From Brevibacillus brevis NBRC 100599 (GTDB lineage: Bacteria > Bacillota > Bacilli > Brevibacillales > Brevibacillaceae), in assembly GCF_000010165.1 (NCBI RefSeq), contig NC_012491.1:2797501-2861500 (forward strand): DNA of 64,000 bases, in the 5' to 3' direction. The translations under genes were made by a program, and so were the position numbers. This document shows positions 26,464 to 35,637 of the stretch, one piece after another; the first letter of the stretch is position 1, and every line of letters begins with the position of its first letter. Under the pieces are notes generated by a model that was not told the origin of the DNA, did no database searches, and worked only from the letters and a program-made list of their open reading frames with translations.

Positions 26464-29049
26464 ATGCTGTTACAGACTCAGGTTCACACGATTTTTATGC
26501 TCGTCGGTCCCACCGAATGCGGGAAAACGACTTTTGCCAAGGAAGTACTCATGCCGAGGCTTTCGTTTGAAGATGAACAAAAAAACGTAAAAGCAAATGT
26601 CCAATACATTTCCTCGGACAGCATTCGCCAGGAACTGCTAGGCTATGATTACGACAAGTATGATCAGGTGATGCTGGAGGCCAGCGAGCAGGCATTTCAG
26701 CTCCTGTATGAAAAGCTGCGCTTGGTGACCTCGTTTCCGATCAACGCCGAATTCGTGGTTGTCGATACAACAGGTCTAGCAGAAGACTTCCGCTCGAAAG
26801 TCCGTGACATTGCAGTAGAGAACAATTACCGCTTGGAGGTGATCCTCTTTGATTATCGCAATCGGGAAGATTACTATGCATCCGAACGGTCGAAAAAACT
26901 GATTACCAACCATATTCTCCGGTTGAAGCAAGAGGTTCTCCGGGCATTATCCAAAGAAGGGTACCACAACATTCACCGGATACGGCACAAAGATTTTTAC
27001 ACACTAGCAGATGAGGTGGCAAATCCGCGTTATGAGGTCGTGATCGAAAATAAGGATGCCTATCTGGCTACGATCCTTCCCAAAGATCAAACATATATCA
27101 TCATCGGAGACATTCACGAATGCGTCCACGAACTAAAAGGTCTCCTGCAAACCTACGGATTCAAGCTCGAGGACAATCGTCTCATCTCGACGGACAAGGT
27201 GCAGCATACCAAAATCATCGTAGCAGGGGACTGGATCGACAAAGGAGCGCAAACGAGGGAGATCATCGAGTTTCTATACACGAACCAAGAGCATTTCTTG
27301 TTCGTTCTCGGGAACCACGAAAATTTTGTCTACAAGTACCTACGAAAGGAACTAAAAGGGGTAGACCCACAGTTACTGGATACTTATTTTGATTCCACAC
27401 ACGTTTTGGAAAAAGACGCCGAATTAACAGAGAAGTTCAATCACCTGTATACGCTGGCTCAGCCGTTTTATCGATCGAACGCATTAACTGGGCCGTCCTA
27501 TTATGTCACACATGCACCCTGCAAAAGGAAATATATCGGAAAGCTTGATGCGAATTCGATGCGACGCCAACGCAATTATCGGATAGACCGAACAGCATCA
27601 TTGGAAGAGCAGCTTGCTTTTTTGACAGTTGAAGCGGTCAGTAACCATCCGTACCATATTTTTGGGCATATCGCGGCACAAAAAACGTTTCGCCTGAAAA
27701 ACAAGCTTCATCTCGATACCGGATGTGTGCACGGAAATGCTTTAACTTCAGTCGTGATCGCGCACAAGCCGTTTTTCAAATCGTTTCAGTCTGAGCATCG
27801 GGTGATGACTGAGGAGCTACCGATCTTGTTCCATGCAGAAAAACAAGTATCCATGGGAGACTTGGAAGAGGAAGAACTCCGTCGACTCCGTTACTGCTCG
27901 CAAAATAAGGTCAATTTTATTTCTGGAACGATGCCTCCGGCGGATAAGGATACGGAGACACAGGAATTGGAATCGTTGAAGGCGGGGCTGGATTATTTCG
28001 CGAATCGAGGCGTTCATCAAGTCGTGTTGCAGCCGAAATACATGGGCTCGCGATGCAATCTCTATCTCCATCTTGATCGCGACAAATGCTTTGCGATCAG
28101 CAGAAACGGTTATGCTATCCATCAGGTTGATTTGACACCGATTTATGACAAGCTGCATGCAAGGTTCCGCGCATACATGGAGCAAAATGAAATCGCGATG
28201 CTCATCCTGGATGGCGAATTGTTGCCGTGGAGTGCAATAGGAAAGGGCTTGATCGAAAAGCAGTTCAAACCGATCGAATCCGCATTGCGGAGTGAATTTG
28301 CATTTTTGCAGGAAAATGGCTTTGAAGAGGCGCTGCACCAACTCATTCACAACTATGACGAGAGCGGATTTGAAAAAGACCAGTTCCACCTATCCAAGAG
28401 TGCACTCACGGAAAAATTCGGTTCGAGCTTGTATCAAAACTATAAGTATGTGCGAGAAATCAAAGAGAGCTACATTCCTGTAGACAAGCATTTGGAGGCC
28501 TATCACATTTACCAAAAACAGTTGGAGCTCTATGCAGGAGAAGGGGAGCTGGCCTACAAGCCTTTTACGATTCTAAAGACCGTCTATTTGAATGGGGACG
28601 AGCAATTGCCCGACTGGAAAACATCCGATATGTATCGTTTCGTCAATGACGATCATTTCCTCACGATCGATTTGTCCGAGCTGAATGCGTATGAAGAAGC
28701 GACACTTTATTTTTCCACGATTACACTGGAAAACAAAATGGAAGGCATCGTGATCAAGCCAGAGTTCATCAATCAGAAGGTCGCTCCTGCCATGAAGGTA
28801 CGCAATCCGGAGTACTTGTCGATTATTTATGGCTACGACTACCGATTCCCACACAAGTACCGCAAGCTTTTCAATCAGAAAAACATTACGCAAAAGCTCA
28901 AGACTTCGATGCAGGAACACAGGCTGGGTGAGCGGATGCTTGGTTTTACATTTGACGACATTTCTCCAGAAAATACGGAGTATCAAAAAGTAGTCGCAAC
29001 GATGCTCTTTGAAGTGGCGAAGGAAAAGGAGATCGATCCGCGATTGTAA
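26464..29049 (+). CDS. pnkp: polynucleotide kinase-phosphatase-ligase (bacterial Pnkp)
   Basis: An 861-residue three-domain RNA repair enzyme. The 5' kinase domain has the P-loop GPTECGKTT (15-23). The 2',3' phosphatase is a calcineurin-like metal domain with GDIHE (D216, H218), GDWIDKG and GNHE. The C-terminal ligase-type adenylyltransferase has the lysine motif KYMG (K525) and downstream motifs including LDGELLPW and EGIVIKPE. It heals broken RNA ends and, with Hen1, seals them; bacterial Pnkp needs Hen1 for ligation. Length and domain order are normal for the Clostridium thermocellum-type enzyme. It ends before a bidirectional terminator. Confidence 0.96.
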   Translation: MLLQTQVHTIFMLVGPTECGKTTFAKEVLMPRLSFEDEQKNVKANVQYISSDSIRQELLGYDYDKYDQVMLEASEQAFQLLYEKLRLVTSFPINAEFVVVDTTGLAEDFRSKVRDIAVENNYRLEVILFDYRNREDYYASERSKKLITNHILRLKQEVLRALSKEGYHNIHRIRHKDFYTLADEVANPRYEVVIENKDAYLATILPKDQTYIIIGDIHECVHELKGLLQTYGFKLEDNRLISTDKVQHTKIIVAGDWIDKGAQTREIIEFLYTNQEHFLFVLGNHENFVYKYLRKELKGVDPQLLDTYFDSTHVLEKDAELTEKFNHLYTLAQPFYRSNALTGPSYYVTHAPCKRKYIGKLDANSMRRQRNYRIDRTASLEEQLAFLTVEAVSNHPYHIFGHIAAQKTFRLKNKLHLDTGCVHGNALTSVVIAHKPFFKSFQSEHRVMTEELPILFHAEKQVSMGDLEEEELRRLRYCSQNKVNFISGTMPPADKDTETQELESLKAGLDYFANRGVHQVVLQPKYMGSRCNLYLHLDRDKCFAISRNGYAIHQVDLTPIYDKLHARFRAYMEQNEIAMLILDGELLPWSAIGKGLIEKQFKPIESALRSEFAFLQENGFEEALHQLIHNYDESGFEKDQFHLSKSALTEKFGSSLYQNYKYVREIKESYIPVDKHLEAYHIYQKQLELYAGEGELAYKPFTILKTVYLNGDEQLPDWKTSDMYRFVNDDHFLTIDLSELNAYEEATLYFSTITLENKMEGIVIKPEFINQKVAPAMKVRNPEYLSIIYGYDYRFPHKYRKLFNQKNITQKLKTSMQEHRLGERMLGFTFDDISPENTEYQKVVATMLFEVAKEKEIDPRL

Positions 29050-29052
29050 ATG

Positions 29053-29092
29053 AAAAACGAGAAGCTGCTGTCTGAGCAAGCTTCTCGTTTTT
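29053..29092. terminator. bidirectional terminator between pnkp and glnT
   Basis: A perfect 14-bp stem AAAAACGAGAAGCT/AGCTTCTCGTTTTT (29053-29066, 29079-29092) lies between convergent genes. Confidence 0.92.
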
Positions 29093-29103
29093 GGTTTGCA
29101 GAA

Positions 29104-30516
29104 CTATTTGTTGGAGGATGGAGCAGCATCCCAGGCTTCAATATTATCGACGCCTTCAATACTGTCCTTGTAGAACACAGGATTTTTTCCTGCTTTTTTC
29201 TGTTCCAAATAATCATGTAGTGCAGCATAGGCGACTTTTGACAACATGGCGATCGCAATCAGGTTGACAATGACCATTAAGCCCATGAACAAATCGGCCA
29301 AATCCCATACGAGCTGTACCTTTGCTACTGATCCGAACAGCACCATGGCGAGTACACTTAACCGATATAGCATCAGCCATGCTTTGCTTGTCTTTAAAAA
29401 CTCGATGTTCGTCTCGCCGTAATAGTAGTTACCGATCAATGTACTGAAGGCGAACAGGAATACCATAATGGCAAGGAAGCCAGAAGCCCAAGAACCGATA
29501 TGAATGCTCAGTGCTGCTTGGGACAGCTCAATGCCACTCAGTCCTTGTTGTGTGTACGCGCCGGACAGCAAAATGATGAAAGCTGTGCTTGTACAGATCA
29601 CGAGGGTATCGAATAGAACACCGAATGCTTGAATCAGACCTTGCTTCACTGGATGGCTTGTCGTTGCTGTTGCCGCAGCATTCGGCGCACTACCCATACC
29701 AGCTTCGTTCGAGAACAATCCTCGCTTGATGCCATGCATGAGCGCTGCACCGAGAGAACCTCCTGCGATTTGTTCGAAGCCGAACGCGTTTTTCACAATC
29801 AACGCGATCATTGCAGGCATCTCGGAGATGTTCATGATCACAATGAAGAGTGCCATCCCGATGTACAATACAGCCAATACAATGACGATGTACTCAGACA
29901 TTTTCGCAATGCGTTTTACACCACCGAAAATGATAGCTGCGAATGCGAGCGTCATGAGGATACCTATTATCAAACGATCTGTCCCAAACGAATTTTCAAA
30001 AGCAATCGTGATCGTGTTGGATTGCACGGCATTAAATACGAGACCAAACGATAGGGTGATCAGGACAGCAAACAGGGCACCCATCCAACGTTTGTTCAGC
30101 CCTTTTTCCATGTAATAAGCCGGACCGCCACGAAAACCGTTCTTATCCTTTATTTTATAAATCTGAGCGAGCGTACTCTCAACAAAACTGGAAGCAGAAC
30201 CGATAATGGCAATGACCCACATCCAGAATACGGCGCCAGGACCACCTAATGCAATGGCAATGGCAATTCCCGTAATGTTCCCTGTGCCGACACGTGCGGC
30301 CATACTAATAGCGAAAGCTTGAAAAGGGGAGATGCCACCATCGTCTTTCGCTCTTCCTTCTTTAATGGAACGGATCATTTCCGGCAACATGCGTACTTGC
30401 AAAAATTTGCCCCGGAAGGTAAAGAACAAGCCTAACGCGATTAGCATGACAATGATAATATAGGACCACAAAAAATCGTTTATGGAAGCTGTTACGTCGA
30501 GTAGAAATTGTTGCAT
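29104..30516 (-). CDS. glnT: alanine/glutamine:cation symporter, AGCS family (GlnT-like)
   Basis: A 470-residue membrane protein with about 10-11 hydrophobic segments. It is a sodium-coupled amino acid symporter of the AGCS (alanine/glycine:cation) family; hallmark segments are AARVGTGNITGIAIAI and the GMGSAPNAAATATTSHP region. It follows the glutaminase gene by 43 bases on the same strand, the glsA-glnT order of B. subtilis, where the pair imports and deamidates glutamine. The ATG at 30516 follows GAGGTGA. The substrate is inferred from this pairing; alanine or glycine uptake cannot be excluded from sequence alone. Confidence 0.87.
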   Translation of the reverse strand: MQQFLLDVTASINDFLWSYIIIVMLIALGLFFTFRGKFLQVRMLPEMIRSIKEGRAKDDGGISPFQAFAISMAARVGTGNITGIAIAIALGGPGAVFWMWVIAIIGSASSFVESTLAQIYKIKDKNGFRGGPAYYMEKGLNKRWMGALFAVLITLSFGLVFNAVQSNTITIAFENSFGTDRLIIGILMTLAFAAIIFGGVKRIAKMSEYIVIVLAVLYIGMALFIVIMNISEMPAMIALIVKNAFGFEQIAGGSLGAALMHGIKRGLFSNEAGMGSAPNAAATATTSHPVKQGLIQAFGVLFDTLVICTSTAFIILLSGAYTQQGLSGIELSQAALSIHIGSWASGFLAIMVFLFAFSTLIGNYYYGETNIEFLKTSKAWLMLYRLSVLAMVLFGSVAKVQLVWDLADLFMGLMVIVNLIAIAMLSKVAYAALHDYLEQKKAGKNPVFYKDSIEGVDNIEAWDAAPSSNK

Positions 30517-30559
30517 TGTGTCACCTCGGATTTTGTTATGAATGTTTCCTTAGTATTCT

Positions 30560-31522
30560 CTAAAAAATCGTTACATCCCATTCCTGAGCAATATGTTTTA
30601 ATAAAGAAACGCCCGCCACACTGTTTCCGCAACCGTCAATGGAAGGTCCAAAAATACCGATTCCACAGCCATCTTGAAACGGTGAATGTTGTTTGCGGTT
30701 AGGAGGAACCAATGTCATGATTCCGCCTGAGACGCCACTTTTTGCTGGCAAGCCAACATTCGCGGCGAATTTGCCCGATGCATCGTACATGCCGCAAGTG
30801 AGCATCAGTGCTTTAGCTAAACGGACGACATCTTTCGGGAGAACTTGTTCGTTGCGTAGCGGATGGAAGCCGTCGAGTGCCAACAGGAGACCGATCAAGG
30901 CGATTTGCTCGGTGGTTACTTCAATCGAGCATTGCGTTAGATAAACCTCTAAAGCCTCTTCTACTTCGCAGGCCAGATAGCCCGTATCCTTTAAATAATG
31001 GGCGAGTGCCCTGTTTCTGTGAGAGTTTTCCCATTCGGAAAGAAACACTTCCTCGTTCACCATTGGCGTCACACCTGTGATTTTACTGAAAAATGCATTC
31101 AAGTAACGCAACTTATGATCCGGTGTTTGACCAGGGAGGAGTGAAGATGTCGTAATCGCTCCCGCATTGATCATCGGATTAAAAGGCTTACCTGGCTTGT
31201 TCATTTCCAGTCGGATAATGGAGTTGAATGCATCACCAGTCGGTTCTACATCTACCCGATCCAACACGTAAGGGATGCCATGGTAGCAGCAAACAGCAAT
31301 AAAGCTGATTACTTTGGAAATACTTTGCATCGTAAAAGGAGCTTCCCAGTCACCCGCGGTGTGCATTTTTCCAGTAGGCTCGATGATACAAATACCTAAC
31401 TGATTCGGATCTGTTCTGTACAAAGCAGGGATATAACTGGCACATCTTCCTTCAGATGCCTTGGAACGATATTGTTCCACCCATTGTTCTAATTCATCCA
31501 CGAGTAAAACCTGCTGAATCAA
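30560..31522 (-). CDS. glsA: glutaminase A
   Basis: A 320-residue glutaminase that converts glutamine to glutamate and ammonia, of the serine beta-lactamase-like fold. The active-site SxxK is seen in MQSISKVISF, with NPMINAGAI and the C-terminal GGIMTLVP. I start it at the TTG at 31522 because GGGGGGA lies 7 bases upstream; the TTG at 31537 overlaps that site. It is first in an operon with the symporter. Upstream on the minus strand are a GlnL-type direct repeat and a perfect cre box, so activation by glutamine and repression by good carbon sources are both likely. Confidence 0.93.
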   Translation of the reverse strand: MIQQVLLVDELEQWVEQYRSKASEGRCASYIPALYRTDPNQLGICIIEPTGKMHTAGDWEAPFTMQSISKVISFIAVCCYHGIPYVLDRVDVEPTGDAFNSIIRLEMNKPGKPFNPMINAGAITTSSLLPGQTPDHKLRYLNAFFSKITGVTPMVNEEVFLSEWENSHRNRALAHYLKDTGYLACEVEEALEVYLTQCSIEVTTEQIALIGLLLALDGFHPLRNEQVLPKDVVRLAKALMLTCGMYDASGKFAANVGLPAKSGVSGGIMTLVPPNRKQHSPFQDGCGIGIFGPSIDGCGNSVAGVSLLKHIAQEWDVTIF

Positions 31523-31571
31523 CGCCTGTCCCCCCAAAAATCGAATACATTGCTCTTACGCGAAGTGAAAG

Positions 31572-31586
31572 AGAAAGCGCTTCCAT
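31572..31586 (-). promoter_or_regulatory. cre box upstream of glsA
   Basis: On the minus strand, ATGGAAGCGCTTTCT matches WTGNAANCGNWNNCW at every position. It lies about 50 bases upstream of the glsA start, downstream of the GlnL-type repeat. Confidence 0.75.
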
Positions 31587-31628
31587 GCTTCACGAAAATA
31601 CATATAATGATCACTTTACAACCACCCT

Positions 31629-31644
31629 ACAAAATAAAACAAAA
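31629..31644 (-). promoter_or_regulatory. GlnL-type direct repeat upstream of glsA
   Basis: On the minus strand the site reads TTTTGTTTTATTTTGT, i.e. TTTTGT-N4-TTTTGT, the tandem element known for B. subtilis GlnL. It is about 107 bases upstream of the glsA start and lies between glsA and the divergent glnK-glnL pair. Confidence 0.8.
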
Positions 31645-31744
31645 ACTCACAGATTGATTCATGAGAGTTTCAGATTTTTTTTTACTTGTCCTACATGCGA
31701 TCCTCGGTAAAAATAGATAGGGGCATCAAGAAACAACGTGGGAA

Positions 31745-33061
31745 GTGAAAGGCGTGCGTGTTCAGACACAAGTAAAACGGGATTGGTATATATTGGTCCT
31801 CATGCTTATTACGGTGCCATTGGCAGGGGAGTTGAAATTTTATCCCGTCAATGAGACATTTCGAATTAGCTTTGGAGCTCCTACCTTTTTCTTCTTTTTA
31901 TTACTGTTTCAACGAATTCCATCTGTTTTCGCCGGCTTTTTGACGGGGATTACGGTCGTATGCTTCCGGATTGTGATTGACCTCATCGCCGGGAATCATT
32001 CAGCATGGGAGGATTCTCTCCAAGCGCATTATTCTAGCTTTTTCTTTTATTTCGCTTATTGTGTTCTGTTTTATGTAACAGGAGTACGCCATATTCACAA
32101 CAGGACGATATTGGTTGGATTAATGGGAATGGTCATTGAGGTATTGGCTGACCTCATTGAGTTTCTCTCGCAACATGTCCTGCTGAATAACGTCCTCACA
32201 TGGGGAGCGGTGCAAGAAATGCTCGTGATAGCGCTGTCCCACAGCTTTATCGTGATTAGTTTTCTCAACATGATGAAGCTGTACGAGGCACAGTCGCGAG
32301 AGCAACAGACCAGAAAACAGAACGAACACATCCTGATGCTGATTTCTACCTTATATGAGGAATCCATTCATCTGAAAAAAACACTGCAAAATGCAGAGAG
32401 TATTAGTATGAAGTCTTTCGAGTTGTACCAAGGCTTGCAGGAGCTTCATAAGGAACAGGTGGCCACGAATGTAGAAGGCTTTGCCAAGAAAGCATTGGTT
32501 GTCGCAGGCGAGGTTCACGAGATTAAAAAGGATAATCAACGCATTTTTGCTGGGCTGCACAAGCTGATATCGGATGAAAGCATTACGGATTACATGGACA
32601 TCCATCAGCTCGTGGACATTATCAGACGAAGCAATATGAAGTATGCAACTTTGTTGGAGAAGGACATACAAATCACAGCTTTCATAACGGGGACACACCC
32701 GCTCTACCATGTATTTATGATGCTTTCCCTGATCAATAATCTGGTGGCAAATGCAGTGGAAGCCATCCAGCAAACAGGAGCCATTTCCATTGAAATTGCT
32801 CGGATAGGCGATCTTGTGGAAATCAAAATCAACGATGACGGACCGGGAGTACCGCCACGGAGAAAGGGCTTGCTGTTCAAGCCAGGCTTTACGACGAAAT
32901 ACGATCGAACCGGCAACCCCTCTACAGGGATCGGACTGTCTTATGTACAACAATTGGTGGAACAATGGCAAGGGGAAATCTCCCTACAGGATGGAGTGAA
33001 TGGGAAGGGGACAACATTTCTCATGCGATTACCAATTGATCCGATAACGAAGAAAGGGTGA
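31745..33061 (+). CDS. glnK: membrane sensor histidine kinase, GlnK-like (glutamine sensing)
   Basis: A 438-residue kinase with five or six N-terminal hydrophobic segments (about residues 10-180), a helical linker with the likely phospho-acceptor His in GEVHEIKKDNQRIF, and an ATPase domain (NLVANAVEAIQ, DDGPGVPP, GIGLSYVQQLVEQWQGEI). The sensor helix and ATPase arrangement resembles the Spo0B/CitA-like group that includes B. subtilis GlnK (YcbA). The GTG start at 31745 has only a weak binding site. It is followed after 4 bases by the response regulator and lies divergent from glsA-glnT, as in B. subtilis. Confidence 0.9.
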   Translation: MKGVRVQTQVKRDWYILVLMLITVPLAGELKFYPVNETFRISFGAPTFFFFLLLFQRIPSVFAGFLTGITVVCFRIVIDLIAGNHSAWEDSLQAHYSSFFFYFAYCVLFYVTGVRHIHNRTILVGLMGMVIEVLADLIEFLSQHVLLNNVLTWGAVQEMLVIALSHSFIVISFLNMMKLYEAQSREQQTRKQNEHILMLISTLYEESIHLKKTLQNAESISMKSFELYQGLQELHKEQVATNVEGFAKKALVVAGEVHEIKKDNQRIFAGLHKLISDESITDYMDIHQLVDIIRRSNMKYATLLEKDIQITAFITGTHPLYHVFMMLSLINNLVANAVEAIQQTGAISIEIARIGDLVEIKINDDGPGVPPRRKGLLFKPGFTTKYDRTGNPSTGIGLSYVQQLVEQWQGEISLQDGVNGKGTTFLMRLPIDPITKKG

Positions 33062-33065
33062 GAAG

Positions 33066-33998
33066 ATGCTGTTTTATTTAGTAGATGACGACGATGCCGT
33101 TCGCCTCATGCTGACGGAAATTATAGAAGACGAGAATCTGGGCGAAGTCGTAGGGGAAGCATCTGACGGCTCGATGGTAGATGGTCATACGTTAACCGCT
33201 CGCAATGTAGATATTTTGCTGATTGACTTGTTCATGCCCAACCGGGATGGAATTGAGACGATTCGCCAAGTGAAGCCGACATTCACAGGAAAGATCGTCA
33301 TGATCTCTCAGGCAGAAACGAAAGATTTGATTGCCCAAGCTTACGCCCTGGGAAGTGAATACTACATTATCAAACCTGTAAACAAAATCGAAGTGGTAAC
33401 GATCCTCCAAAAAGTGATCGAGAAAATTCGCCTCGAGCGTTCGATACGGGACATTCACAAATCGCTGAATGCCGTCATGCAAGTGGACCAGCCGCCTTCC
33501 GGACAAACTCGTCCGTCTCAGGCCAAACCACTTCGCGAGGCGGGTCAATTTCTCTTAACTGAGTTGGGCATCGCGGGAGACAATGGTAGCAATGATTTGT
33601 TAGATATTTTGGACTTCTTGCATGGATACGAACAGACGCATACGTTTAAAAATGGTTTTCCTGCCCTAAAAGAAATCTTTGTGGCGGTAGCACAGGACAG
33701 GCTCGGAGTCGCTGTAGACGATCAACAAGTCGCTAAGGTTGTCAAAGCTTCTGAGCAGAGAGTCCGCCGAGCGATTTATCAGTCACTGAATCATTTGGCG
33801 TCTCTTGGGCTTGCGGACCTCTCGAATTGGAAGTTCGAGAATTACGCTTCGCAGTTTTTTGATTTTACGTATGTGTGGAAGAAGATGGCGGAGTTAAAGA
33901 GCAATGCTGCATCGCCTAGTTCAGATATTCGGATCAATATGAAAAAGTTTATTCAAGTGCTGTATGCAGAGGCGAAGCGCATTCAGTCGGAGGCGTAG
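33066..33998 (+). CDS. glnL: response regulator with YcbB-type DNA-binding domain, GlnL-like
   Basis: A 310-residue response regulator. The receiver domain (1-120) has the acidic pocket DDDD, phospho-acceptor Asp in ILLIDLFMPNRDG, the conserved Thr/Ser region MISQAE, and Lys in YYIIKPVNK. The C-terminal half (about 160-300) matches the YcbB domain of B. subtilis GlnL, including VRRAIYQSLNHLASLGLADL and FFDFTYVWKKMAEL. It starts 4 bases after the kinase stop. Known GlnL binds TTTTGT-N4-TTTTGT, a site found upstream of glsA here, so it most likely activates glsA-glnT when glutamine is available. Confidence 0.93.
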   Translation: MLFYLVDDDDAVRLMLTEIIEDENLGEVVGEASDGSMVDGHTLTARNVDILLIDLFMPNRDGIETIRQVKPTFTGKIVMISQAETKDLIAQAYALGSEYYIIKPVNKIEVVTILQKVIEKIRLERSIRDIHKSLNAVMQVDQPPSGQTRPSQAKPLREAGQFLLTELGIAGDNGSNDLLDILDFLHGYEQTHTFKNGFPALKEIFVAVAQDRLGVAVDDQQVAKVVKASEQRVRRAIYQSLNHLASLGLADLSNWKFENYASQFFDFTYVWKKMAELKSNAASPSSDIRINMKKFIQVLYAEAKRIQSEA

Positions 33999-34023
33999 TT
34001 GTTCTGTGTTGACTTGTAGAGAG

Positions 34024-34055
34024 AAGTCCTGATCATGACGATTAGGACTTTTTCT
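34024..34055 (+). terminator. terminator of glnK-glnL
   Basis: The 11-bp stem AAGTCCTGATC/GATTAGGACTT (34024-34034, 34040-34050, one wobble) is followed by a T run. Confidence 0.88.
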
Positions 34056-34084
34056 TTTGTAGGGGGAATGCATTTGTTTTTTCA

Positions 34085-34104
34085 TTGACTAAACGTTCAT
34101 TCAA
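34085..34104. promoter_or_regulatory. TetR-type operator over the hydrolase-tetR promoter
   Basis: TTGACTAAACGTTCATTCAA is a near-palindrome centred on AACGTT, 16 of 20 bases symmetric. Its first six bases also serve as a -35 box, with TAAACT (34108-34113) 17 bases downstream as -10. A TetR-family gene is second in the operon. Confidence 0.7.
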
Positions 34105-34154
34105 TAATAAACTGGGATCATATACCAAATCTACATTTCACGGAGGGATCACCG

Positions 34155-34904
34155 ATGGATTTGTACTATGAGGTTTCAGGGGAAGGAAAACCAGTCGTTC
34201 TATTGCACAGTGGCGGTGCTGATTTACGAGATTGGGCATTTGTCGCGCCGATTCTGGCGAAGCATTATCAGGTCATCGCTTTCGACGGACGCGGATGTGG
34301 GAAATCTCCGTCTCCAACAGAGACAGCGAACTACGTCGAAGATTTACTTTCCGTCATGGACCACTTCCAGCTGGATGAAGCCACGCTCGTAGGACATTCG
34401 ATAGGCGGACGAATTGCAACAGATTTTGCGCTGACTTATCCGCAAAGAGTGAGCAAGCTCGTGCTGATTGCTCCAAGTTTGACAGGGTATACACCGAGTC
34501 AGCCGTTCACGGAATGGATGCAGAAAATCCAAGAAGCACCGGATGTTGACCGTATGGTAGAGCTTTCCTTATCGGCCTGCCCGTATCGCGTCGTAATGGC
34601 AAGTCCACAGAAGGACTTCTTAGTTGAGATGGCGAAGCATAATCTAGCAAAAATGTTAGAGTGGGCGACGTGGGAGTCCGTATGGCCGCAGCCGCCTGCG
34701 ATAGAGCGGCTCAAAGAATTAGCGAATCAAACATACTTGATAATCGGTATGGAAGATGCCCTGGATGCGAAACGGATGGCTGAATATTTTAAAGAAGTTT
34801 TACCAGAGAGAAGGTTTATCGAGATTACGGGTGCCGATCATAAGCCAACGCTGACGCATCCAGAAGAAATCGCTCGCGCTATCACTGAATTTTTGGAGGA
34901 CTGA
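34155..34904 (+). CDS. alpha/beta hydrolase
   Basis: A 249-residue alpha/beta-hydrolase with the nucleophile elbow GHSIGG (Ser at about residue 82), the oxyanion HSGG after strand beta3 (VVLLHSGGADLRDW), and a C-terminal catalytic His region (GADHKPTLTHPEE). The acid is probably the Asp in IIGMEDALD. The start at 34155 follows CGGAGGG. A TetR-type regulator gene follows after 7 bases and an operator-like palindrome lies upstream, so expression is likely induced by a small molecule, perhaps the hydrolase substrate. The substrate is unknown. Confidence 0.9.
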   Translation: MDLYYEVSGEGKPVVLLHSGGADLRDWAFVAPILAKHYQVIAFDGRGCGKSPSPTETANYVEDLLSVMDHFQLDEATLVGHSIGGRIATDFALTYPQRVSKLVLIAPSLTGYTPSQPFTEWMQKIQEAPDVDRMVELSLSACPYRVVMASPQKDFLVEMAKHNLAKMLEWATWESVWPQPPAIERLKELANQTYLIIGMEDALDAKRMAEYFKEVLPERRFIEITGADHKPTLTHPEEIARAITEFLED

Positions 34905-34911
34905 CTGAACC

Positions 34912-35508
34912 GTGCCCCGTACCCCAGCTGAAAATGAGCGCATTCGCCAAGCTGCAAAAGACAAAATCCATGCAGCCGCGATGACGCTCTTCATAAAAAA
35001 AGGCTACCACGCGACCTCAATCGACGATGTAGCCAAACAGGCCCAGATATCGAAGGGATTGCTTTACAACTATTACAAAGGAAAAGAAGAGCTCCTCGCC
35101 GCGATGGTCCAAGTACGGATCGAGGAAGTAAAAGAAGTGATGGAGGCTGCGACTCAGCTTGCAACGCCGCACAAACAGCTGTGCCATATTATCGACGGTG
35201 CGCTTGATAACGTCTACCAGCGACCGGATGTCTATCGTTTTTACTTGAATTTGCAGACGCAGCCCGAAGATGATCGCGTACTTGCTTCTTACAGAGAGCA
35301 ATTAAATGAGGAGTCACTCAGGCAGTTTGAAGTCCAGTGCCAGATTTTCAAACAGTTAGGCGTAAAGCAGCCCAGATTGAGATCGCTCTATTTTTCATCG
35401 GCGCTCCAAGGCGCAATGTTGATGATGACGACTTATTCGGAAGGGTTTCCGGTTGAAGAGATGAAGGAGCAGCTGATACGGGAGTATTGTAGCCCTCCGG
35501 CAGAATGA
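34912..35508 (+). CDS. TetR/AcrR-family regulator
   Basis: A 198-residue repressor with an N-terminal TetR HTH (about 12-60, including AAAMTLFIKKGYHATSIDDVAKQAQISKGLLYNYYKGKEELL) and a C-terminal ligand-binding helical domain. The GTG start at 34912 lies 7 bases after the hydrolase stop, with GGAGG inside the end of the hydrolase gene, so translation is coupled. The palindrome at 34085-34104 upstream of the operon is the probable autoregulatory operator. Confidence 0.93.
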   Translation: MPRTPAENERIRQAAKDKIHAAAMTLFIKKGYHATSIDDVAKQAQISKGLLYNYYKGKEELLAAMVQVRIEEVKEVMEAATQLATPHKQLCHIIDGALDNVYQRPDVYRFYLNLQTQPEDDRVLASYREQLNEESLRQFEVQCQIFKQLGVKQPRLRSLYFSSALQGAMLMMTTYSEGFPVEEMKEQLIREYCSPPAE

Positions 35509-35530
35509 TAGAGTTACGTTCAATAATGAA

Positions 35531-35572
35531 GAGGCTATCCCATTCGTCAATGTTACTGGTGGGGGTAGCCTC
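35531..35572 (+). terminator. stem-loop after the tetR gene
   Basis: The stem GAGGCTATCCC/GGGGTAGCCTC (35531-35541, 35562-35572) has one wobble pair but no long T tract. Confidence 0.5.
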
Positions 35573-35602
35573 CTCTACTTTCGTGTATCTAAATATTTAA
35601 AA

Positions 35603-35637
35603 TTGACAGATAATAATAAAACCAATATATTGGTTTT
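35603..35637 (+). promoter_or_regulatory. promoter and 20-bp palindrome abutting the GntR start codon
   Basis: Consensus -35 TTGACA (35603-35608), 17-base spacer and -10 TATATT (35626-35631) predict a transcription start at about 35638, the ATG itself. The perfect palindrome AAAACCAATATATTGGTTTT (35618-35637) covers the -10 and ends 1 base before the ATG, so the regulator probably represses itself and its mRNA is leaderless. Confidence 0.75.
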
